Source: a virus. Taken from it: DNA of 30,035 nucleotides. Where the stretch lies: positions 1-30,035 of the IMG/VR virus record IMGVR_UViG_3300025466_000134, one strand, 5' to 3'. The notes beneath the pieces were generated by a model. It saw only the letters and a list, made by a program, of their open reading frames with translations, made no database searches and had not been told where the DNA came from. The position numbers and the translations under genes were made by a program. This document shows positions 21,189 to 28,318 of this stretch, one piece after another (position 1 is the first letter of the stretch; each line of letters opens with the position of its first letter).

Positions 21189-21204
21189 TAGGGGTTTCCC
21201 CCTA
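21189..21204 (-). repeat. Hairpin after coat protein gene
   Basis: Minus strand TAGGGG-GAAA-CCCCTA: six-base stem with a GAAA tetraloop five bases downstream of the coat gene stop codon. The following TATTTAA is a weak U-tract, so it is either a poor terminator or an RNA-stabilising stem. Confidence 0.5.
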
Positions 21205-21208
21205 TAGA

Positions 21209-22189
21209 TTAACTACCTGTCAACAGACCTTGTAGGAATGAGTTAGAAGTAGTCAAGTTACCAGCCCAACCATACAATTTTACAATCGCATCTTGGTTAA
21301 TAGATTGACGCTCACCACCGATAGGTACAAAGTTACGCTCTTTGTGTGGGCGTAGGAAGAGGTAGTTGGTATTCAAGAAATACATATATGTAGCTGTTTC
21401 TTGTGAGCCATAACCACCACCTAATACCACATCAGCAGAAGTACCACCACCGTAGAATTTCAATGAAGCGAAACCAGCAGCGCCAGACTCTTCAGCAGCA
21501 ATACGCTGAATAGCTTGCAATGCGCCTACATAGTAGGAATACAGAGTGTTACCAGCAACAATCAAGTCAGCCTTGTCAGTACCACGAATCTGCTTGATAG
21601 CAGCAGTAGTCATAGCAGCAAGGATAGTTGTTGAAGAAGTAGCACCTGAAGTGATTTGATTCTGCCAGAAAGTCCAAGTAGCACGATTAATACCACCGTA
21701 TGTACCTGTGGTTGGTACAGCAGCAACAGCAGCGCCCAAACCATCTAAGTTTTTACCGCCATTACCTGTACCGTCACCGTATAAGTCACCGGAAATACGG
21801 TTAAGCAAACGAGCCTCAGAAACTTGCATACGACCATCTAACAAGTCGATGATTGCTTCTTTGCTTGAGTTTTGCAACATTTCTAAGCCAGACATTGTAA
21901 CTGCATCAGCGTACTGAGCAATTTTGTACTGGGCAGCAGAAATAGGGCTATCTGGAGCAATGTTTAATACTTCATAGCCACTATAGCTATTAGCATTGTT
22001 GGTTGTGGTGTCATCATACATAATCTCTTCCAAGATTACATTACCGCCTGAGAATGGGCGTACATTGCCCTTCTGATTCAAGCGCTGAAGAATAGCGTTG
22101 TTTTGTGTTAAGTTATCTGCCAATTCACCGCTACGACTTTGAATCGTGGTAGCGATAATATCGGTGATTGCTGAGTTAGCAAATGCCAT
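21209..22189 (-). CDS. Major capsid protein (HK97-fold, podovirus type)
   Basis: 326 residues. N-terminal MAFANSAITDIIATTIQSRS, then NVILEEIMYDD, the QYKIAQYADAVTMSGLEMLQ block, ISGDLYGDGTGNGGK with GLGAAV, and LRPHKERNFVPIGGERQSI near the end. This order is that of coat proteins of Bcep-type and environmental podovirus-like phages. Its place after the scaffold gene and before the decoration-like gene agrees. It should be the most abundant virion protein, and the hairpin and terminator downstream fit high separate expression. Confidence 0.88.
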   Translation of the reverse strand: MAFANSAITDIIATTIQSRSGELADNLTQNNAILQRLNQKGNVRPFSGGNVILEEIMYDDTTTNNANSYSGYEVLNIAPDSPISAAQYKIAQYADAVTMSGLEMLQNSSKEAIIDLLDGRMQVSEARLLNRISGDLYGDGTGNGGKNLDGLGAAVAAVPTTGTYGGINRATWTFWQNQITSGATSSTTILAAMTTAAIKQIRGTDKADLIVAGNTLYSYYVGALQAIQRIAAEESGAAGFASLKFYGGGTSADVVLGGGYGSQETATYMYFLNTNYLFLRPHKERNFVPIGGERQSINQDAIVKLYGWAGNLTTSNSFLQGLLTGS

Positions 22190-22227
22190 GATATATATCC
22201 TTAAAAAAATGTGCCAAAATTGGCTAG

Positions 22228-23274
22228 TTAAACCCTGCGGCTCATTGCTTCACCTAATTGGTCAGCAATTAAAGACCGTCTATCCTTTTTATCTTCTGGA
22301 TTACTCACTTTTCCACTAGGAGTAGTGGACTTTGGACTAACCGCAGCAGCCTTAGCCTTCGCTACTTGCTGTGCTTTGATTGAGGACTGTTTGGCATCTT
22401 TTAGGAGTCTATCCTGTTCGATTTCCCAAACATCATCATTCATACGCACGGCTTTCTTGTAGGCCGTTTCTAGGTCTTGGGCTTTCCCTAGCTCAAGTAG
22501 TTGAGCCATTTCTTCCCTTACCACATCAAAATGCGGAAACTTCTCCACATTACTTCTTACTCTTTCAATTTCACCCATTAAGCGTTGATTTTCCTCTTGG
22601 GCAAATCGACCTTTAATGCTTGAAACTTCCTGATTTACCATATTTAACTGATTCATCAGTTGTTGCGTATATGGGTCAAGTTGTGTTACTTGTCCATTTC
22701 CGTTTAATTGTATACCATAATCTGCTGCAAGTTTCTGAAATACTTGGACTTTTTGGTCATAGCCAGCATTAGATAAGATTTGTTCTGCACGGACTAGGTT
22801 TTCAATGTATTGAGTAGGTTGAATACCTCTGCGTTGTAAGTCTTGGGCATAAGGCGCAATAGCATTTTCATAGGATTTAGCCCTATCAGCTTCAGCTTTA
22901 TAAGTGCTTACGCCTTTCTTATATTCAGACTCACGCTGGTTAGCATATTCGGCAAACTTAACAAAATCTTCTTTGTCGATTTGTTCACCTTTCTCCATTT
23001 TGTCCCAAATATTGACATATTCTTTCTTCCAGGTTGAAGGGCGAGAAATCTTTACTTCTTCCTCCTGTGCTTCATCCTTAGACGCAAATTCAAGTTCTTC
23101 AGCATCTTTGGTAGATTCTTCGTTACTCTCATTTCTATTTTCAACCTTAGCGGATTCATCGGTAATATCATCTTCAGATGTATCAATTTCTTTCTCGATT
23201 GGTGCTTCAAGAGTACCCTCCTCTGCTGCGTCTAAAGCTGCTTCCAATGCTTCTCTGCGGTCTAAGTCTGCCAT
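22228..23274 (-). CDS. Capsid scaffolding protein
   Basis: 348 residues, highly charged and helical. The first ~80 residues are Glu/Asp/Ser-rich and disordered. STWKKEYVNIWDKM and FVKFAEYANQRESEYKKGV follow, then YAQDLQRRGIQPTQYIENLV and a coiled coil (QLNMVNQEVSSIKGRFAQEE), with a basic C-terminus (DRRSLIADQLGEAMSRRV). The RGIQPTQYIENLV block and position directly before the coat gene are typical of scaffolds, which fill the procapsid and leave before DNA entry. Confidence 0.82.
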   Translation of the reverse strand: MADLDRREALEAALDAAEEGTLEAPIEKEIDTSEDDITDESAKVENRNESNEESTKDAEELEFASKDEAQEEEVKISRPSTWKKEYVNIWDKMEKGEQIDKEDFVKFAEYANQRESEYKKGVSTYKAEADRAKSYENAIAPYAQDLQRRGIQPTQYIENLVRAEQILSNAGYDQKVQVFQKLAADYGIQLNGNGQVTQLDPYTQQLMNQLNMVNQEVSSIKGRFAQEENQRLMGEIERVRSNVEKFPHFDVVREEMAQLLELGKAQDLETAYKKAVRMNDDVWEIEQDRLLKDAKQSSIKAQQVAKAKAAAVSPKSTTPSGKVSNPEDKKDRRSLIADQLGEAMSRRV

Positions 23275-23282
23275 GATTTTTC

Positions 23283-23678
23283 CTAGTATTTAAGTTTTTC
23301 GTAAGCCAATTCAGCAATTTGGCGTTTTCGTGCTTCCATAGACTTTTTGCTGAGTTCTGGTGGTTTTTGTTGCATAGGTACATCGTTGCCAATTTCAATA
23401 CAATGGTTGCGTTTTAGGTTTTCTCTATGCTTTGACCGACTATCAATCCAGCTACCATCAGCCATAGAAATATGCCCTTCAATGTCAGAAATCACCGTAG
23501 GGGCTTCTTTTGGGGTCATTTCTAACTTTTGTTTCCAGGCTTTGTCGGCTTCTTCGCCTTCAAAAGGCAAATTCCAATAAGCAAGGTATTTTTCCCTATC
23601 ATCGTACTGTTTAGGGTCATATTCTTCGTGGTCTACTTTACAATGGGCGCAGGTTACTTGGACTTTTACTAAAGCCAT
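23283..23678 (-). CDS. Zn-ribbon (FmdB-like) phage protein
   Basis: 131 residues. CAHCKVDHEEYDPKQ near the start is a CxxC unit, and the middle has SDIEGHISMADGSWIDSRSK followed by HRENLKRNHCIEIGNDV. The latter GSWI.SRSKHRE.LK...CIEIGND pattern is well known from a phage protein annotated FmdB-like or zinc ribbon, found between portal and scaffold genes. Function unknown. It starts where the glycosyltransferase gene ends. Confidence 0.72.
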   Translation of the reverse strand: MALVKVQVTCAHCKVDHEEYDPKQYDDREKYLAYWNLPFEGEEADKAWKQKLEMTPKEAPTVISDIEGHISMADGSWIDSRSKHRENLKRNHCIEIGNDVPMQQKPPELSKKSMEARKRQIAELAYEKLKY

Positions 23679-24589
23679 TACATTCTCCTTATTAAATCGG
23701 GTACTTGGTTATATTCTTCTTGACGCAATGCAATAACAGAGTCATACCATTTGGTATTTTTCCATCTCCAACAGATATATTCATCTTTAGGCAGTAATAC
23801 AATGGTTTTAACGCCTAATGCGCCTGCAAGGTGGGCTGTGCCTGTATCGACTGTCACAATGCCCTTCATAGCCTTCATGTGGCTTGCTGTGACTGCCCAA
23901 TCAGTTTTCCAACCATCATCAGGAAGTGGGTGAAAAAAACCATTGTGTTCCGGTGAAAGCGAATAGCAGTTATCGCCTACTAAGCTATACATTTGATGGT
24001 CAGGAATAGACTTAATATGAAATAAAATGTTGCGACTTGCGCCCCAATTTACCCCTATTTTAGGCTCAATATTTGAGGGTTTTGCATACATATAACCTTC
24101 AGAGCCTACTATTTTCTTAGCATTTAAAGGGAATAATGACTTAGCATAGGGTGTAACGCATGAAATATAGTAAGGAAGACTCATGTTGCCTATCCAATAG
24201 TCACATTCGACCACATCAGGACATTCAGGCTGATTCGTTAATACATCAATACATTCAAATTGCCCTAAAACCCTTAATAATGAGCCATGCGTTAGCAATA
24301 CGACCTTTTTAGCGCCCATAACCTTTAAAAATGGAAGAAACCTGGCAAACATAAAAATATCGCCAAAGCCTTGTTCCATCTGAATGACAATAGTCTTGTC
24401 TAAAAGGCTTTCCCCACGCCATACAGTAGGGCCTTGGGGTTTTTGCGTATAAGGAGTAACTTGATTAGCAAGGACTTCAGAGTGCCAACGATATTCAAAT
24501 AACCTAAAGCCAGCGTCATAGCGACCAGCGTGTAGGTGTTCGTAAGATTCTTTGTACTTAGCGTGTGGGTTTACAGGATTATAGCTAAT
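23678..24589 (-). CDS. Family-9-like glycosyltransferase with predicted ATT start
   Basis: Visible motifs: MEQGFGDIFMFARFLPFLKV, WGASRNILFHIKSIP and TVDTGTAHLAGALGVKT followed by WRWKNTKWYDSV, the pattern of TPR-associated glycosyltransferase family 9 (heptosyltransferase-like) phage proteins. The first ATG (24379) would begin inside the nucleotide-sugar fold, right at EQGFGD. The frame upstream is open for 70 codons and codes for conserved-looking sequence (SYNPVNPHAKYKESYEHLHA, FEYRWH, VWRGESLLDKTIVIQ), with no ATG, GTG, TTG or CTG. Homologues I recall begin M-SYNP-NPHA, so the ATT at 24589 is the expected start. GAAGAGG lies four to five bases before it. Overlaps the coiled-coil gene by 19 bases. 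A frameshift from that gene is an alternative. Confidence 0.75.
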   Translation of the reverse strand: MSYNPVNPHAKYKESYEHLHAGRYDAGFRLFEYRWHSEVLANQVTPYTQKPQGPTVWRGESLLDKTIVIQMEQGFGDIFMFARFLPFLKVMGAKKVVLLTHGSLLRVLGQFECIDVLTNQPECPDVVECDYWIGNMSLPYYISCVTPYAKSLFPLNAKKIVGSEGYMYAKPSNIEPKIGVNWGASRNILFHIKSIPDHQMYSLVGDNCYSLSPEHNGFFHPLPDDGWKTDWAVTASHMKAMKGIVTVDTGTAHLAGALGVKTIVLLPKDEYICWRWKNTKWYDSVIALRQEEYNQVPDLIRRM

Positions 24590-25047
24590 AGGGCCTCTTC
24601 ATCGTCTAATTCTGCTTGACGCTTGGCTTCTAAGATTGCTAACTCTTGTTCTAACCTAAGTTTTGCACTTCTTATTAATACAGCGTTTTGCAGGTCTTGT
24701 TGTTGTTGCTCAAGATTAGCGATGTATCGGTCAATGTTTGCTAGGTTTGACGGTATATCAACGCTAACTTCTTGATTGGATTGTATATTACTTTGTTGTG
24801 TCTTTGCAACAGGTTTAGGGTTAACTAAATCTGTAATAGTTTGTTTTCTTGCTTTTTGGTCAGCTTTTAATGCTGCAATGCGTTTAGCTTCTGCCAGGCG
24901 CAGTTTCTTTTGAATACCTTTAAGTCGTTTTAACTCTTCTCTTGTCCAAAGCGCATCATCCCCACCATTCTTTAAATTGGTAGGGGTAATAACAATCTGA
25001 AATGCGTCATTCTGAAACGCATTAACTTGGAAAGCAGTTTGAAACAT
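24571..25047 (-). CDS. Coiled-coil virion-region protein
   Basis: 158 residues. The start repeats AFQ units (MFQTAFQVNAFQNDAFQIVI), seen at the N-terminus of several phage head-region proteins. A basic segment (REELKRLKGIQKKLRLAEAK) and a long coiled coil (NIDRYIANLEQQQQDLQNAV) follow, ending in acidic DDEEALLAIIL. Stop TAA overlaps the glycosyltransferase 5' region. The start overlaps the preceding stop as TAATG. Function unknown. Confidence 0.65.
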   Translation of the reverse strand: MFQTAFQVNAFQNDAFQIVITPTNLKNGGDDALWTREELKRLKGIQKKLRLAEAKRIAALKADQKARKQTITDLVNPKPVAKTQQSNIQSNQEVSVDIPSNLANIDRYIANLEQQQQDLQNAVLIRSAKLRLEQELAILEAKRQAELDDEEALLAIIL

Positions 25048-25229
25048 TAGAATGTGCCGCCAGCTATACCTGATGTAGCTGTTACTGTTGTAGCAGTAAT
25101 TGCAGCAGGAGTTACCCCACCTATTGTTCCATTAATACTTCCAACTGTTATAGCTATTGATGCTGGAATACTTAAAGTACCTGTAGATGGGGTAATTTTA
25201 TCTGCCGATTGGTCAAGGTTCATTGCCAT
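25047..25229 (-). CDS. 60-aa fibre-like or head-associated protein
   Basis: MAMNLDQSADKITPSTGTLS and then TVGSINGTIGGVTPAAITAT and TSGIAGGTF. Polar beta-strand-like repeats and the GGTF end resemble the end of the 79-aa fibre-like protein at 11775. It starts just after the stop of the 88-aa gene. The role is unknown; a small fibre or decoration is plausible. Confidence 0.6.
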   Translation of the reverse strand: MAMNLDQSADKITPSTGTLSIPASIAITVGSINGTIGGVTPAAITATTVTATSGIAGGTF

Positions 25230-25496
25230 TTAGCAGTCCTCTGCGCCTTCGTACTGGGTAAAAGTCTTTAAGACCTCATAGATAGCAGGTATTAAATCGC
25301 CTTTTAAGTCCTCAAGGGCAATGTAATGTGCGTTTTCTTTGACTGTACTCATGTTTTGATGGCGAGCATCTTCGTTGTAGTAGATAGCTACTTGAACTTG
25401 GATTTGGTCTTTTGTACCAAAAAAGTTAGTAATTCGTGCATAAGCGTCAGGTGCTGGTGCGCCAAATTGTGTTTGAACAGATAATCGTAATGCCAT
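25230..25496 (-). CDS. Conserved 88-aa protein of fibre region
   Basis: MALRLSVQTQFGAPAPDAYA, then QIQVQVAIYYNEDARHQNMS and IYEVLKTFTQYEGAEDC. A compact alpha/beta protein without a motif I can name. It has the look of a family coded next to fibre genes in related phages, and could be an adapter or chaperone. AGGAGAAATACT precedes the ATG. Confidence 0.6.
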   Translation of the reverse strand: MALRLSVQTQFGAPAPDAYARITNFFGTKDQIQVQVAIYYNEDARHQNMSTVKENAHYIALEDLKGDLIPAIYEVLKTFTQYEGAEDC

Positions 25497-25510
25497 AGTA
25501 TTTCTCCTAG

Positions 25511-28318
25511 TTAAAATGTTACTTCGGTTGTATCCACACGAGCTACAGTTCTAATTGTAGTACTAGCCTGTCCTGTAAAGGTAATAGCTAAACCACCATT
25601 AGTCGTATCTGCTGTGGCGGTTACTGTCCAAGTTGATGCTCCAGCGTCAGCCGCTACGATATTAGTCGTAACTGACCCCACTATAGCTGTTGTTCCTACT
25701 CCTGAACCACGCTTAATAGCACCTTCTAGTGTCCATGCCTTTGTGTTTCCACCACCTGTCACATTGGCAATAACGCTGACTTTAAAGTAATAAGCAGAGT
25801 TATTAGGTAGTATTACTTGGTTTGTTGTTCCTGCGGCTGCGCCATCAGAGGTGAGAATTGTGGCTGTTGCGTCTGTGGTTTGTTTAGCAAGAACTAATAA
25901 TGAGGATTGAGAAACTCCCAAAACACCAATAGGCGTTGTGCAAGGAGAAGAAGATATTATTCCACTTATGCCTCTTGTCGTAGCATTTAAACCAATAGCT
26001 GTTGAGTAAGAACCATTTGATGTATTTCCAATCCCAATTAATGCTGCGCCTGTACCACTAGCTGTGTTGCCCCAACCACCAGCAACAAATGAACCCAAAC
26101 CGCTTGCAGTATTTCCTTGACCAGCACCATTAAATGTACCACCACCAGCAATAGTTGAGCCTATTCCTGATGCCACATTTTTTTGACCTCCACCTACCGC
26201 ACTCCAATCACCACTAGCCACATTCCTATTAGCAGCAGTACCAGCATCACCACCACCACCGATAAATGAATAACTACCAGTAGCTTGGTTGTTTCCTCCT
26301 CCTACTACTACTCCATGAGGAGTGTAGAAAGATAGGGTAGGTGTTCCTGTAGCGTTAGCGTTTTGAGACAGTGTTAAGGAAGTGCCAGAGATAGCGGCTA
26401 CATAAGTTCCGCCAACAATACCTGTGCCAGTAATTAATTGACCGACTTTAATTGCGGCATTTGATGCTGCCAATGTTACGGCAGTAGAACCGCTTGTAAC
26501 ACCATTGGTTGCGGCTGCTTGGGTTGTTACAGCACTTCCACTTGTTCCAGAATTAGCAAAACCGCCACCAATAAAATTGTAATATCCGTTAGCAGTATTA
26601 GACCAACCACCAACAATTGAAGAAAATGTCCCGCCAACAAGATTTGAATATCCTCCAGCAATAACTGAATCAGAACCAGAGCTTGATATGCTGTTTAATG
26701 CCCCTCCAGCAATAGTAGATTCTGAAGCGGCTACGGAATTTCCTCTGCCACCCGAAACAGTAGAATTTGTAGAACTAGATGTAATATTTTGTCCACCACC
26801 AATAGTTGAATAAGCACTAGAAGCTACTTGTGAGGCTGATGACCTTGTAGTCTGCCAATCAACAGCATTAGCACCCCTAGCATTACCACCTGTTGCTGTT
26901 GAATCAGTCTTTTGTGCTTGTAATGCACCTGTTCCTAATGGGGATAACACTAATGGGGTATTTGTACCACCAGTAGCCTTAATCATTGGGTAACTAGCAT
27001 CACCAGTAATGGTTACATAAGTAGTAGAAGCAGAAGCTAAAGTAGCTGTGCCAGTTGATTCTAAAGTAGTAAATTTACCCGTGTTAGGTGCTGTATTTCC
27101 TATTGTCGGTGGGCTAGAAAGGTCTAAAGTACCACCTAAAGTGACTGTTCCTGTAGTCGTTATTGGGCCACCAGTTAAAGTCAATCCATTGACTGTTCCT
27201 TTTGTAGCTACTGAAGTTACAGAACCTGAACCTTTGCTATTAAAGGTATTCCAGTCGGTGCTTGTAAGGTAGCCATTTGTGGTGGTATTAGCGGCCGCCA
27301 TACTGATTGCAGGGGTAGCACCACCGCTAGACACTACTGGTGCAGTACCAGTTACGCTAGTAACGACACCTGTAAGTCCTGAACCTGAGCCACTAAATGA
27401 AGTAGCAGATACAGAACCAGCAAAAGTAGCTGATTTATCTTGGTCTATTGTTAAAGCGGTAACTTGAGTAATCGTAGTATTTGGCGTAACTTTAACTACA
27501 GCCTTTGCACCCCTAGCAGTAGCACCCCATACCTCTGTTGTTACGCCTTCTAATGATACTTGTGGGTAGGCATCTGCTGAAGTCGTGCCATAACCTGCTA
27601 ATTCAAACTTACCTAGACTATCACCGCTAATAGGTGCTTGTGGTGCGGCAACAGTACCCCTAAACTTACTTACACGAATAGCCGAGCTATTAGCGTCACT
27701 AGAATAGCCACGCATAGCAATGCGAGAAGTTGAGTTGTTATCTCCGACTGCTCTAATTTTAATAGTCGGTACAGTATTTGTATTAACTCCAAGATTAGAA
27801 ACATTAACCAATGTCTTAGCGTTTAAATCGACTGCGCCTGTAGCACCTGTATAGGGTACTGCGCTTACATCTGCGGCAGTTAATACGACTGTGCCTGTAT
27901 ATCCGTTTACGCTTGTTACAGCGTCAGTATTGTCTATCTTCTGCCATACAGAGCCGTTAAATACAGCCCAGTCACCGATTTGCCAGTCAGTAATACCGTT
28001 TAAATTAGTTGTGCCTGCAACGCTTACAACATAGTAATAACCCTTAGTTCCAGTTGAGGATGTAAGTGTAGGGCTATTTGTGTTTGCATTCCAAGCACCT
28101 TGATAGTTTAAATCACCTAGTGGTGGAAGTTGAGAAAGTGGTACTTGCCCACCAGAGTCAAGTGTAGCTACTCCATTAGCAACACCAGCATCTAAAGAAG
28201 CGGCAGTACCAACGCCGACTAAAGTATGAGTAGCGTTCCAATCACTAGGGCGTACAACAGATGTGTCTGTTCCGTCAGGTATTGCCGAAACCTTACTATG
28301 GGTGACTGTAATAGTCAT
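25511..28318 (-). CDS. Large tail fibre with YadA-head-like repeats
   Basis: 935 residues. N-terminal MTITVTHSKVSAIPDGTDTS with VVRPSDWNATH is a common fibre anchor; VNGYTGTVVLTAADVSAVPY is a collar-type repeat; TSATSFSGSGSGLTG-like strands form the shaft. Residues ~504-780 contain IGGG/IAGG...N.A.G repeats of the YadA adhesin head (for example STIGGGQN, TIAGGALN, SVIAGGYSN). An extra ~78-residue domain (591-668) interrupts them. The final ~145 residues (LVLAKQTTDATATILTSDGA through TRTVARVDTTEVTF-like strands) form a likely receptor-binding jelly roll. It sits between portal and scaffold genes and overlaps the portal stop as TAATG. Probably binds host receptor. Confidence 0.82.
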   Translation of the reverse strand: MTITVTHSKVSAIPDGTDTSVVRPSDWNATHTLVGVGTAASLDAGVANGVATLDSGGQVPLSQLPPLGDLNYQGAWNANTNSPTLTSSTGTKGYYYVVSVAGTTNLNGITDWQIGDWAVFNGSVWQKIDNTDAVTSVNGYTGTVVLTAADVSAVPYTGATGAVDLNAKTLVNVSNLGVNTNTVPTIKIRAVGDNNSTSRIAMRGYSSDANSSAIRVSKFRGTVAAPQAPISGDSLGKFELAGYGTTSADAYPQVSLEGVTTEVWGATARGAKAVVKVTPNTTITQVTALTIDQDKSATFAGSVSATSFSGSGSGLTGVVTSVTGTAPVVSSGGATPAISMAAANTTTNGYLTSTDWNTFNSKGSGSVTSVATKGTVNGLTLTGGPITTTGTVTLGGTLDLSSPPTIGNTAPNTGKFTTLESTGTATLASASTTYVTITGDASYPMIKATGGTNTPLVLSPLGTGALQAQKTDSTATGGNARGANAVDWQTTRSSASQVASSAYSTIGGGQNITSSSTNSTVSGGRGNSVAASESTIAGGALNSISSSGSDSVIAGGYSNLVGGTFSSIVGGWSNTANGYYNFIGGGFANSGTSGSAVTTQAAATNGVTSGSTAVTLAASNAAIKVGQLITGTGIVGGTYVAAISGTSLTLSQNANATGTPTLSFYTPHGVVVGGGNNQATGSYSFIGGGGDAGTAANRNVASGDWSAVGGGQKNVASGIGSTIAGGGTFNGAGQGNTASGLGSFVAGGWGNTASGTGAALIGIGNTSNGSYSTAIGLNATTRGISGIISSSPCTTPIGVLGVSQSSLLVLAKQTTDATATILTSDGAAAGTTNQVILPNNSAYYFKVSVIANVTGGGNTKAWTLEGAIKRGSGVGTTAIVGSVTTNIVAADAGASTWTVTATADTTNGGLAITFTGQASTTIRTVARVDTTEVTF
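26315..26548 (-). other. Insert domain inside YadA-like head repeats
   Basis: Codes for residues ~591-668 of the fibre. The segment (TTQAAATNGVTSGSTAVTLA ... VGQLITGTGI ... SLTLSQNANATG) has no GG-N-A-G repeats, and the repeat series resumes directly after it with VVGGGNNQATG. It resembles small beta domains found in other phage virion proteins. Confidence 0.6.

Noticed and set aside
25979-26809. Tandem repeats in the fibre considered as CRISPR or satellite DNA
   Set aside because: They are imperfect coding repeats (GG...N.A.G) in one open frame.
27048-27467. Two + strand Val/Pro-rich frames opposite the fibre gene
   Set aside because: Antisense readings of Thr/Gly/Asn-rich repeats; no ribosome sites.
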